Source: JAKASX01 sp035534495
Lineage (GTDB): Bacteria > Acidobacteriota > Terriglobia > Acidiferrales > UBA7541
Reading direction: 5' to 3'
Length of the DNA: 16,941 bases
Assembly: GCA_035534495.1 (NCBI GenBank)
Contig: DATLRW010000096.1
Coordinates: forward strand, 1 to 16,941
The first letter of the stretch is position 1. Each line of letters opens with the position of its first letter. The notes beneath the pieces were generated by a model. That model was not told the origin of the DNA and searched no databases. It worked only from the letters and a program-made list of their open reading frames with translations. Positions 1 through 6,262 of this stretch are shown here, in pieces. The position numbers and the translations under genes are program-made.

Positions 1-1
1 T

Positions 2-289
2 TTAGGTGCCGCGGTCGGCACGATAGCGAGTTTGTGGGGGCAGGGAATCGGCATGGCGGTCTTCGCGGCGGTCGCAGCGTTCGCCGTCATCGGCCTTGCC
101 CGCGCCTATCACCCGCCCGGTATCGCCCTGGCGATTTATCCCATCCTGTTGCGCCCTGGCAACTGGTTTCCGCTGCTCGTCGTGCTTCCGTTCACGGCCG
201 CCGCTGTGGGATCTGCCGCGCTTCTGAGCAGGGTGGTTCACGGATGGCCTGCATATCCGAAACCGCTGGGTAAAGACGCCGGCCAGTGA
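2..289 (+). CDS. HPP-family integral membrane protein, C-terminal part (5' truncated by window edge)
   Basis: The reading frame is open from the first bases of the window to a TGA at 287-289, so this is the 3' end of a longer gene. The translated part holds a membrane segment (about residues 12-30), then a short loop containing the His-Pro-Pro motif that names the HPP family, then a Gly-Trp-containing loop and a second hydrophobic helix ending near a Tyr-Pro pair. This order is typical of the last third of HPP proteins, four-helix membrane proteins; some plant members are linked to nitrite transport in plastids, but bacterial roles are poorly defined. An internal TTG at 32 could be mistaken for a start; the open upstream frame with sensible hydrophobic residues argues against that. 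It converges on the FmdB-like gene. Fairly sure of family, not of function. Confidence 0.7.
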   Translation, partial: LGAAVGTIASLWGQGIGMAVFAAVAAFAVIGLARAYHPPGIALAIYPILLRPGNWFPLLVVLPFTAAAVGSAALLSRVVHGWPAYPKPLGKDAGQ

Positions 290-313
290 GCCCAACCGGG
301 CCCGGTGTTGGGC
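290..313. terminator. Hairpin between convergent genes, possible bidirectional terminator
   Basis: GCCCAAC at 290-296 is the exact reverse complement of GTTGGGC at 307-313, giving a 7-bp stem around a GC-rich 10-base loop. It begins one base after the stop of the HPP gene and lies 13 bases beyond the stop of the converging FmdB-like gene, the place expected for a shared terminator. Neither strand has a T-run after the stem, so intrinsic termination is not assured. Confidence 0.4.
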
Positions 314-326
314 GGCTGCGGGGGCT

Positions 327-548
327 TTAGTTGTCGCAGCCGCAGCCCGAAGGCGAGCAGCCGCCGCCGCCGCAGGAAGCAGCGGCATCGGCGGAGGAGT
401 CGCCGCTATGCGGCGCGGCGAAAACGGAAAATTGGAGGGTCGCTTGGCGGCCGCCGCACTTTGGACAGGAGATATCGCTGTCCTTGGCGATTACGAGATG
501 CTCGAATGAGGTCTGGCAGTTCTGGCAAACGTATTCGTAGATGGGCAT
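327..548 (-). CDS. FmdB-type zinc-ribbon regulatory protein
   Basis: A 73-residue protein beginning MPIYEYVCQNC, the hallmark start of the FmdB/CxxC_CxxC_SSSS family of small single-zinc-ribbon proteins. Cys8/Cys11 and Cys28/Cys31 form the two CxxC knuckles. After a low-complexity linker the tail is rich in Gly and Cys (Cys59, 64, 69, 71), common in this family and possibly a second metal site. The name comes from a putative regulator of the fmd formamidase/amidase genes; the molecular role of most members is unknown. The ATG at 546-548 is preceded at 7 bases by AGGAG (complement of 556-560), which supports the start. It follows the small membrane protein gene at 630-911 by 81 bases on the same strand, so they may be cotranscribed. 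Family call is secure, function is not. Confidence 0.85.
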   Translation of the reverse strand: MPIYEYVCQNCQTSFEHLVIAKDSDISCPKCGGRQATLQFSVFAAPHSGDSSADAAASCGGGGCSPSGCGCDN

Positions 549-629
549 TGCTCCGCTCCTCTATAGAAATTCTACGGGTTGGCCTCGCGGCGCACAAGTT
601 CCCGCCCCAAGCGTCACATGCCCCGATCG

Positions 630-911
630 TCACGAGCGACAATTGCCCCTCGGCGCGCGGCGGCGATATAGGCGCCAGGCGGCCAGGGCCAGGCAGGCGA
701 TGACGAAACTTTGCATGAGGCTTCGCGCCAGCGTGCGCATGGCCAGAGCGTAGTAGGAAAGCGCGGCAGGATTCGTGAGAACGGGCGAGTCGGCAGCGCC
801 GTGCCCCAGCCACCGGCGAAACCACCACGCGATCCAAACGGCAAACCAGGAAACGATCAGGTCGGCGAAGACTTGACGGTCCAAATGCCAGCGAATGCTC
901 CCGCCCCACAT
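630..911 (-). CDS. Hypothetical small membrane protein, Trp-rich, two predicted helices
   Basis: A 93-residue protein I do not recognise. It has one clear hydrophobic helix at about residues 14-33, unusually rich in Trp, followed by an Arg/Trp stretch, then a second hydrophobic helix at about 67-82 that ends in a cluster of Arg (positive-inside). Both ends would lie on the cytoplasmic side if the helices form a hairpin. The ATG at 909-911 has an AGGGG ribosome-binding site 7 bases upstream on the minus strand, and a TATGAT hexamer (complement of 932-937) could serve as a -10 box, though no good -35 is seen. The gene lies just upstream of the FmdB-like gene on the same strand. Moderate confidence that it is real; no function assigned. 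Confidence 0.5.
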   Translation of the reverse strand: MWGGSIRWHLDRQVFADLIVSWFAVWIAWWFRRWLGHGAADSPVLTNPAALSYYALAMRTLARSLMQSFVIACLALAAWRLYRRRAPRGNCRS

Positions 912-1363
912 ACCGCAGCCCCTATAAAACCATCATAGCCGATTCGAGCCGCCATGGGACGGTCGCGTAAGCCGCGGCGCCGGGCGCTCGGGTGCGGTGA
1001 ATTTCAGCCCCGAGTTGCCCCTGCCGGAGCTGTCTTCCATAGCGGAATTTGCAACGTTGTAACGCCGGCGTGCAAGAAGCCGGTGGCGCGGCTGAATATG
1101 ATTTTTTTCTCTTTGTATTTGCCTGACAACGTAGGGCTTCTGACACGGCAGAAAACTTCCCGTGGCATCAAAGCTGCTTCAGGTTGGTGGCTGGGCAATA
1201 TCCCGGCGGACAAAGGGATCGAAGATCAAAGATCGGGGATGAGTCTGTGAGACTTCTTGACGGCATTTTTTATAGATATCGAAGGACCGGTTCTCTGAAA
1301 AACGGCGTGGTGGAATCCCGCCAGAGCGCGGCGGCGGACGGCCCATCCAAAGGGAGCCCATCG
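912..1363. other. Gene-free intergenic region between divergent genes
   Basis: About 450 bases separate the divergently read small membrane protein and tadG-like genes. Open frames here give Arg-rich, low-quality translations and lack good ribosome-binding sites, so I call no gene. The stretch contains an 8-base palindrome CAACGTTG (1052-1059), a weak hairpin (1063-1085), a T-run near 1100, a sigma-54-like site (1163-1178), and an A+T-richer patch near 1257-1279 with a TTGACG hexamer but no well-spaced -10. I looked for the conserved core of c-di-GMP riboswitches, often found upstream of pilus genes, and did not find it. Confidence 0.6.
1163..1178 (+). promoter_or_regulatory. Candidate sigma-54 (RpoN) promoter upstream of the tadG-like gene
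   Basis: TGGCAT at 1163-1168 and CTGCT at 1174-1178 match the -24/-12 consensus TGGCAC-N5-TTGCW with one mismatch in each half. The invariant GG (1164-1165) and GC (1176-1177) are separated by exactly 10 bases, as sigma-54 requires. Transcription would start near 1189, giving a leader of about 175 bases before the tadG-like ATG. Pilus genes are often under sigma-54 control in other bacteria. A single match in a GC-rich intergenic region could be chance. Confidence 0.35.
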
Positions 1364-2722
1364 ATGAGTTCACTCCGCTTTTCCAACGCGGCGCAATCCC
1401 CTCGGCGTTCGTCTTCCCGAGGCATTGCCCTGGTCATGCTGGCATTCGCCATGATGATTTTGATGGGTACGGTTGGGCTGGCGGTGGATCTGGCGTGCCT
1501 GTACACGGCGCGCGGCGAGGCCCAGCGGGCGGCCGACGCCGCGGCTCTGGCCGGCGCCAACGACTTCGCCAATTCCGGCTACACGTCCGGGTTGCTGACG
1601 GCGGGGCAGGTCGAAATCCTGGCGGCCGCCGACGCCGCCGCAGTCGGCAACAAAAATCCGATTCTCGGTCAGAGTCCGCAGTTGAACTCCGGCACGTTTG
1701 CCGATTCCTGTCCGCCGCCGCCGGGCGCGGACGGATGCTTCGATCTGACCACGTCGAACGATCCCCGCATCACGGTCGTCGCCCAGCGAACCGTTGCCCA
1801 TGGAAATCCGGTGCCTCTCTTTTTCATGAAAATGTTCGGCGTCGAAACGGGCGACGTTTCCGCCACGGCCACGGCGGAAGCCTACAACCCGTCGACGGGC
1901 GGCGGCCCGCCGATCAATATGCAGAATTTAAAACCCTGGCTGACGCCCAATTGCGACACGCAACATGTCGTTGCGACCACCGACAGCCGCGCCAATCCGA
2001 ACTGCCCGGTTTCCGGCGGCGATGACAGCTACCTCATCTATCCACCGGGATCGCAGAACGAGGGCGAGGTCGTTTTTCCCGGACAATCGCCGGACGGGGT
2101 GGTCGGCGAGCAATTCATCCTCAAACCTGGCAGCCCGAGCGCCGCTCCCGCGCCGAGCCAGTTCTATCCGCTCTATCTGCCGCAAAGTTATTCCGCCGTC
2201 TGCCCGCTCGGGGCGAGCACGAGTACGAGCAGCGATGGCACGGGCAGTTCGTCACTGTACGAGCAGAATATCGAATGCTGGACGCCGCAGACCTTCACGT
2301 GCGGTCAGGAGACGATCCAGGTGGCCAGCGGCAATATGGTGGGGCCGACCTCGAAGGGAGTTGATGTCCTGATTCACCAAGGCAGCGACACTACCGGTCA
2401 GGACACCATCGATCTGTCCGTCGCGCCGTTCCAATTCCTGGCCGGCGCGAACAATCCGTATTACCCCGAGGGACAGGTGATCACCTCGAGCGATTCCGTG
2501 GTTGTGGTCCCCCTCTATGACGGATCCAATCTTTGCCCGGGCGGTTCCTGCAATACCACGGTCGATATTCAGGGTTTTCTCCAGGTCTTTATCCAAGGGG
2601 AATACCCTCCGTCGGCAACGGTGACTTCTTACGTGCTGAACGCCGGGGGCTGCGGCAATTCGCAGGCCAGCACACTCGATGCGTGGGCCAATCCGGTGGT
2701 TGTGCGCCTGATTCACGATTAG
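1364..2722 (+). CDS. TadG-like Flp pilus-assembly/pseudopilin-related protein
   Basis: A 452-residue exported or membrane-anchored protein. Residues about 18-66 form the Tad-like N-terminal domain: Arg-Gly, a hydrophobic helix (about 21-45), then Val-Asp-Leu and an Ala-rich amphipathic stretch ending AADAAALAGA, very typical of TadG/Tad-secretion proteins. The remainder is Ser/Gly/Pro-rich with about a dozen scattered Cys, consistent with an extracytoplasmic, disulfide-stabilised part; I do not see a von Willebrand A domain motif. The frame is open back to 1184, but the ATG at 1364 is preferred: AGGGAG (1351-1356) sits 7 bases upstream and the family domain begins 18 residues later, whereas the extension encodes nothing recognisable. 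It heads a same-strand set with two TadE-like genes. In Tad systems these minor pseudopilins are thought to act in pilus biogenesis or anchoring. No tadA/tadB/tadC gene lies nearby. Confidence 0.8.
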   Translation: MSSLRFSNAAQSPRRSSSRGIALVMLAFAMMILMGTVGLAVDLACLYTARGEAQRAADAAALAGANDFANSGYTSGLLTAGQVEILAAADAAAVGNKNPILGQSPQLNSGTFADSCPPPPGADGCFDLTTSNDPRITVVAQRTVAHGNPVPLFFMKMFGVETGDVSATATAEAYNPSTGGGPPINMQNLKPWLTPNCDTQHVVATTDSRANPNCPVSGGDDSYLIYPPGSQNEGEVVFPGQSPDGVVGEQFILKPGSPSAAPAPSQFYPLYLPQSYSAVCPLGASTSTSSDGTGSSSLYEQNIECWTPQTFTCGQETIQVASGNMVGPTSKGVDVLIHQGSDTTGQDTIDLSVAPFQFLAGANNPYYPEGQVITSSDSVVVVPLYDGSNLCPGGSCNTTVDIQGFLQVFIQGEYPPSATVTSYVLNAGGCGNSQASTLDAWANPVVVRLIHD

Positions 2723-2741
2723 CGGGCCGTCGTCGGCCCGC
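2722..2741 (+). terminator. Strong perfect hairpin on the tadG-like stop codon (attenuator or mRNA-stabilising)
   Basis: GCGGGCCG (2722-2729) and CGGCCCGC (2734-2741) pair perfectly over 8 bp, almost all G:C, around a TCGT tetraloop. The first stem base is the last base of the TAG stop codon. There is no T-run after it and two co-directional TadE-like genes follow, so it is more likely to be a leaky terminator, an RNA 3' end stabiliser or a spacer that lowers expression of the downstream genes than a full operon terminator. Confidence 0.5.
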
Positions 2742-2792
2742 GGGCAACATGAGTGGAAGCGGAATGTAAGTCAACGCGAACGGGACGGGAAA

Positions 2793-3281
2793 ATGCTGAC
2801 ACGAATGACAACACGACTCGGAACACGCGGCAGAGGCCGGCGCGAAAGCGGGACAGAAGTCCTCGAAGTAGCCCTGTCCGTGCCGATTGTGCTGATGCTG
2901 ATCTTCGGGCTGTATTCGCTCGGCCGCGCCTGGGACATTTATCAAACGATGACCCGGGCGGCGAGCGAGGGCGTGCGGCAGGCGGTGACGACCAACTGCG
3001 CGACCTGCGGTAATACGAGCTATTCCGCCACGGATGTGCAGAGCCTGTTCGTGTATCCCGCCCTGCAGGCCGCGGGGATCAACACTTCCGGGATACAGAA
3101 CTACACGCAGGGCTACACGTGGCTGGATTCGGCGAACAGTGTGTGCGGGGCGTACATCAGCTTTCAGTATCCGTACAAGCTGACGGTTCCCTACATGCCG
3201 GTATCGATTGCCAGCATCACCTTGAAGACCGATGTCCAGATGAGGCTGGAGAATCCGCCAAACGACGGCACCTGCCCATGA
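2793..3281 (+). CDS. TadE-like pseudopilin
   Basis: A 162-residue protein with a basic N-terminus, then at about residues 18-62 the TadE-like domain: Gly-Thr-Glu-x-x-Glu, Ala-Leu-x-x-Pro, a hydrophobic helix (about 26-45) and a conserved amphipathic segment ending in AASEGVRQA. The Gly followed by Glu residues ahead of the helix is like the processing region of prepilin-type proteins cut by a prepilin peptidase; the exact cleavage site is inference. The C-terminal 90 residues are extracytoplasmic in type, with several Cys that could form disulfides. A purine-rich GGGAC (2782-2786) precedes the ATG at 2793; an ATG at 2805 is an alternative. It lies 70 bases after the tadG-like stop, beyond a strong hairpin, and its own stop overlaps the ATGA region before the next TadE-like gene, indicating coupling. 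TadE proteins are thought to be minor components needed for Flp pilus assembly. Confidence 0.8.
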   Translation: MLTRMTTRLGTRGRGRRESGTEVLEVALSVPIVLMLIFGLYSLGRAWDIYQTMTRAASEGVRQAVTTNCATCGNTSYSATDVQSLFVYPALQAAGINTSGIQNYTQGYTWLDSANSVCGAYISFQYPYKLTVPYMPVSIASITLKTDVQMRLENPPNDGTCP

Positions 3282-3285
3282 GGAG
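3281..3285 (+). promoter_or_regulatory. Ribosome-binding site deciding the start of the second tadE-like gene
   Basis: AGGAG at 3281-3285 lies 7 bases before the ATG at 3293. An earlier in-frame ATG at 3278 overlaps the preceding stop codon but has no upstream Shine-Dalgarno of this quality and would place AGGAG inside the coding region. Confidence 0.6.
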
Positions 3286-3292
3286 CGCAGCG

Positions 3293-3907
3293 ATGAAGAG
3301 AAAAATCCGGAAGGCCAAGACCCGCGGCGGTGAGCGGGGGGTGGAGTTGCTGGAGCTGTCGCTGGGGCTGCCGATTCTGCTGATGCTCGTGGCGGGAGTG
3401 GTCGACTTCGCGAATGCGTGGAGTACGCGGCAAATTCTCGCCAATGCGGCGCGCGAAGGCGCGCGGCTGGCCTCGACACAGCCGATGCTCGACCTGAACA
3501 CGACGGATCCGGGAACGATCCAGAAAGTCTGTCAGGACGTGGCCGACTATCTGGCGAAGGCGAACGTAGACACAACTTTCATGAATGGCACGAGCGCGAA
3601 TCCGGCGGCGGGATGCGCGACGCCGACCGTGATCCCGGATTCGGCCTCGGCGGTGGCGAATCCGGTGCCGCTCGGCTGGACCTATTATTCCAGCGGCAGT
3701 TACGGCCTGGAAATCTCGCGGACGGTCAGCGTTTCATCCTCCGGAGGGAGCGGCAGTGTCTCGTCAACGCAAGTGATATTGACGTTCCCCTTTCGATGGC
3801 CGTTCGATTTCAACCGCATTGCCGGCCTGGCCACCGGGGGCGGCGGTTCCGGTTATCCGAACGTCATTCCCATTCAGGTGAACTCCACGATGGCCAATAT
3901 CGAATGA
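3293..3907 (+). CDS. TadE-like pseudopilin (second copy)
   Basis: A 204-residue protein with Lys/Arg-rich residues 1-16 and a TadE-like domain at about 14-60: Arg-Gly-Val-Glu-x-x-Glu, Leu-x-x-Pro, a hydrophobic helix (about 24-42) and the family's NAAREGARLA segment. The rest is Ser/Gly/Thr-rich and presumably extracytoplasmic, with a Ser/Gly run near residues 145-160. It is clearly related to the preceding TadE-like gene in its first 60 residues but not beyond, so it is a diverged minor pseudopilin rather than a recent duplicate. Start chosen by the AGGAG at 3281-3285; the frame itself stays open upstream through the previous gene. It is the last of the three Tad-like genes. Without neighbouring tadA, tadB, tadC or rcpA I cannot say whether it feeds a full Flp pilus encoded elsewhere or a separate structure. 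Confidence 0.8.
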   Translation: MKRKIRKAKTRGGERGVELLELSLGLPILLMLVAGVVDFANAWSTRQILANAAREGARLASTQPMLDLNTTDPGTIQKVCQDVADYLAKANVDTTFMNGTSANPAAGCATPTVIPDSASAVANPVPLGWTYYSSGSYGLEISRTVSVSSSGGSGSVSSTQVILTFPFRWPFDFNRIAGLATGGGGSGYPNVIPIQVNSTMANIE

Positions 3908-3987
3908 CCGCCTGGCTGGCCCGGGCACGCGGCTGCGTTACACTATCGCTTTCCATGCCGCGTGTCGCTGGAAGGGAGGGTGACGCC

Positions 3988-4176
3988 ATGCCCATTTCGC
4001 GCGAGGAAACACGTCGCCGGCATTCCGAGCAAACCGGCCACGGCGACTACGTCGAAACGATGTACGGAGTCGTCTGCTCCGCCTGCCACAACTACATCGT
4101 CATCGACTACACGAATTGCCCGTCCACTTGCCGCGAACACGAATCCTGCCGCCAGGCCTATGCCGTCCCAGGCTGA
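3988..4176 (+). CDS. Hypothetical 62-residue Cys-rich protein
   Basis: A short frame with an excellent ribosome-binding site (GGGAGG, 3975-3980, 7 bases before the ATG) and a hydrophilic, soluble-looking product. It has Cys30-x2-Cys33 followed by a short hydrophobic stretch (IVID), then Cys44-x3-Cys48 and Cys54, with nearby His residues (34, 51). This is compatible with a small zinc- or metal-binding fold, though the spacing matches no family I can name. It starts 80 bases after the second tadE-like gene on the same strand and converges with the beta-lactamase-like gene. It is probably real given the start signals and composition, but homologues would be needed to be sure. No function is claimed. 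Confidence 0.55.
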   Translation: MPISREETRRRHSEQTGHGDYVETMYGVVCSACHNYIVIDYTNCPSTCREHESCRQAYAVPG

Positions 4177-4177
4177 T

Positions 4178-4195
4178 CCCGTATCGCTCTACGGG
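4178..4195. terminator. Small hairpin at the convergent junction
   Basis: CCCGTA (4178-4183) pairs exactly with TACGGG (4190-4195) around a 6-base loop. It spans the 12-base gap between the stop of the small Cys-rich gene and the TAG of the opposing beta-lactamase-like gene. The stem is only 6 bp and has no T-run on either side, so a role as shared terminator is a guess. Confidence 0.25.
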
Positions 4196-6114
4196 TTCCA
4201 GAGCCGGATGCCGAGCAGGTGCCAGTAGGCCATGTAGATCGTGAGGCCGCAGCAGGCGGCCGAAACGACGAGCGAATGCCAGAACACCGCGCGACGGCCG
4301 GTCTTCCAATGGGCCGGCCAGGCCAGAATCAATCCGAGCACCGAGAACGCCGCAAAAAGCCAGGTCAGCAGCCAGATGCTCACCGAGGCCATGTTGTAAG
4401 TTCCGAGCACGTAAACCGGCGTCCACGCGGCCACCAGAGCCGCCCCGAGAAGGCTGAGCCCGGCCAGCAGCGGCATCGCGCGCAAAGACAGGTTTGCCGT
4501 TTCCTTCATTTTTCCCATCAGTTTTCGCGGGATCCACCACAGCGCAAACGCGAACGAGCTGAGGATCGCCAAAAGCGCCAGATCGACCAGGATGAAGCGA
4601 ATGAGCGGCCAGAGGACTCCGCGCTGCCGGCCGAAAAAGCCCCTGGGGGCGCCGCTGGCCAGAATTTCGTTTCCCGACGGACCGGGGAAGAAAATCATGC
4701 TCGCGGCGGCCTGGTCTTGCAGCCGGAACTGATTGTTCCCCGTGGGGATCAGCGCGTGCCAGGTCCCAAACCATCCCTCTTTCAAATAAAGTTGATCGCC
4801 CGAAAGCGAAACATGAGCGCCGCCGAGCAGCCGCTCGAGAAATGCGGTGGTCCCGCTTGGCGGATTCTCCTTTTCGTAGTAGCCGGTGAGCGGCTGGAGC
4901 TGCAGCGGCGCGACGGCGGCCGATGGCGGCTGCGGAACCGTTTGGCCGGCGACCAGGTATCTGGCCAGCAATTCGTCGATTGAGCGCAGGGCGCTCGCGC
5001 CGCTGTCGTTGTTGATCAGCGCGACGTAGCCGACGCCCTGGCCGGGCATGTAGCCGAAACTCGAAAGGTAGCCGTCGGCATTCCTGGCCGGCCCGCCGGC
5101 AAGCCCGTGTTGAACGACGGGACCGTTGAGAATGGATTCATTGGCCAGGCCGTAGCCGTCGCGCAATCCGGCCCGGGCGGCGAGGGTCGTCTGCGGATAC
5201 TCCATCCGCGCGATCGATGGCGGACTGACAATCTGCTGTTTGCCCGCCTTGCCGCCGTTCAGGAACATCTGCACCAGCTTGGCCATCTCGGCGGGCGAGG
5301 ATTTCAAGTCGCCGGCCGGGCGCAGATAAATGTTCAGGTAGTGAGCCGGCCGGGGCGGGTTGCCGTGATATCCCTGGGCCAACTGCGCGAATATCTTGTC
5401 GGTCAGCGTGAAGCCGCTCTGGGTCATCCCGAGCGGCTGGAGGATGTTCAGGTCGATGTACTGATCGAACTGCAGCCCGCTGGCCTTCCAGATCAGATAG
5501 CCGGCGACGCCGTAGCCGGGCTGCGAATTGGACATTCGCGTGCCGGGCGGCCAGCGGGAAACCAGGGGCTCGGGGAAGCGCAGGCAGAGATCGAACGGCG
5601 TAATGCCCTCGGGCCCATTCAAGTCGTAGGCTTCGCTCGCCGGCGTGGCATCGAATCCGGCGGTATTTTCGAGAACGTCGGCCACGGTGACCGGATTCGT
5701 CGCGCGCCACGGGTTCTGAAACGGCAGGGTTGGGGCAATGTCGGCCAGTTTGGCATTCAGATCGATCTTCTTTTGTTCCTGCAGTTGCAGCAGGGCCAGG
5801 GAGACGAAGGTCTGCGTGACCGGGCCGACGCGGAACATGGTATCGGCGCTCATCGGCTTTCCCGTGGAGAGCCGGGACACGCCTACGCCGCCTGCCCAGA
5901 TGACCTTGTCCTGATTCACCAGCGCGATCCCCGCGCCGGGCACCCCGTCGCGGCTCAGGATCGTCTGAATCGCCTGCTGCAGTCCGGAAAGGGAAGTGGG
6001 CGTGGGAGGCAGTGGTTGCTGCTGCGGCGCGCCGCCGCAACCGAACAGGGCAAGAGTGGCGAGGGTCGAAATGAGGAGGGTAAAATGCTGGGTCGACCGG
6101 CGCAATTGTCTCAT
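4189..6114 (-). CDS. Beta-lactamase-fold membrane lipoprotein with degenerate active site
   Basis: A 641-residue protein. Residues 1-26 form a lipoprotein signal with lipobox Leu-Phe-Gly-Cys26, so the N-terminus is probably lipid-anchored outside the cytoplasmic membrane. Residues about 43-390 follow the class C beta-lactamase/D-Ala-D-Ala carboxypeptidase-like serine hydrolase pattern. The family's Ser-x-x-Lys nucleophile motif is here Pro98-Val-Thr-Gln101, in an otherwise normal FRVG..TQTF context; the Tyr-Ser-Asn motif is Asn196-Ser-Gln198 before Pro-Gly-Tyr; only the His336-Gly region resembles the third motif. Residues 405-495 form a beta-rich linker, then four membrane helices at about 505-527, 547-570, 577-599 and 610-635. 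By family logic it should not hydrolyse beta-lactams or peptides, and may bind cell wall fragments or act as a sensor or scaffold; that is inference. Start: the ATG at 6114 gives the lipoprotein signal, though no clear Shine-Dalgarno is seen; an ATG at 6153 is the alternative. Confidence 0.8.
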   Translation of the reverse strand: MRQLRRSTQHFTLLISTLATLALFGCGGAPQQQPLPPTPTSLSGLQQAIQTILSRDGVPGAGIALVNQDKVIWAGGVGVSRLSTGKPMSADTMFRVGPVTQTFVSLALLQLQEQKKIDLNAKLADIAPTLPFQNPWRATNPVTVADVLENTAGFDATPASEAYDLNGPEGITPFDLCLRFPEPLVSRWPPGTRMSNSQPGYGVAGYLIWKASGLQFDQYIDLNILQPLGMTQSGFTLTDKIFAQLAQGYHGNPPRPAHYLNIYLRPAGDLKSSPAEMAKLVQMFLNGGKAGKQQIVSPPSIARMEYPQTTLAARAGLRDGYGLANESILNGPVVQHGLAGGPARNADGYLSSFGYMPGQGVGYVALINNDSGASALRSIDELLARYLVAGQTVPQPPSAAVAPLQLQPLTGYYEKENPPSGTTAFLERLLGGAHVSLSGDQLYLKEGWFGTWHALIPTGNNQFRLQDQAAASMIFFPGPSGNEILASGAPRGFFGRQRGVLWPLIRFILVDLALLAILSSFAFALWWIPRKLMGKMKETANLSLRAMPLLAGLSLLGAALVAAWTPVYVLGTYNMASVSIWLLTWLFAAFSVLGLILAWPAHWKTGRRAVFWHSLVVSAACCGLTIYMAYWHLLGIRLWNP

Positions 6115-6182
6115 CGGCGGACAGCGGCGATTGTATCCGAACGATGCCGCCATCGCTACGAAGAAATTGCAGCGCTCCGGCA

Positions 6183-6208
6183 GACGGCCCACGGCGCGCC
6201 GGGCCGTC
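6183..6208. promoter_or_regulatory. Perfect 8-bp inverted repeat between divergent genes (operator or leader hairpin)
   Basis: GACGGCCC (6183-6190) is the exact reverse complement of GGGCCGTC (6201-6208); the 10-base spacer itself contains the palindrome GGCGCGCC. It lies between the start of the beta-lactamase-like gene and the phosphofructokinase gene, 55 bases before the latter's start. It could be a protein-binding dyad or an RNA hairpin in either leader. A T-run expected of a terminator is absent. Confidence 0.35.
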
Positions 6209-6246
6209 GGAGTTTGCCCATCCTGAACCAGCGTCGTATCGTGATG

Positions 6247-6252
6247 AGGAGG
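6247..6252 (+). promoter_or_regulatory. Ribosome-binding site for the TTG-started phosphofructokinase
   Basis: AGGAGG at 6247-6252, 10 bases before a TTG at 6263. The nearby ATG (6244) and GTG (6256) are out of frame, and the TTG begins a sequence that matches the family's usual N-terminus, so TTG is the start. Confidence 0.6.
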
Positions 6253-6262
6253 TTCGTGAATC

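Noticed and set aside
1063..1106. Stem (1063-1085) followed by a T-run, possible terminator
   Set aside because: The T-run begins more than 10 bases after the weak stem, and no gene reads into it from either side.
954..1250. 98-codon plus-strand frame in the intergenic region
   Set aside because: Arg-rich, no domain, no good ribosome-binding site, and it crosses the candidate promoter.
1184..1363. 60-codon N-terminal extension of the tadG-like frame
   Set aside because: No ribosome-binding site at its GTG-like or ATG start comparable to the AGGGAG before 1364, and the extension has no signal or domain character.
1100..1363. c-di-GMP (GEMM) riboswitch in the tadG-like leader
   Set aside because: The conserved core motifs of that class were looked for and not seen.
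6214..6242. TTGCCC-N17-TATCGT as a promoter for pfp
   Set aside because: Both boxes are only four of six, and the start would fall on the ribosome-binding site.
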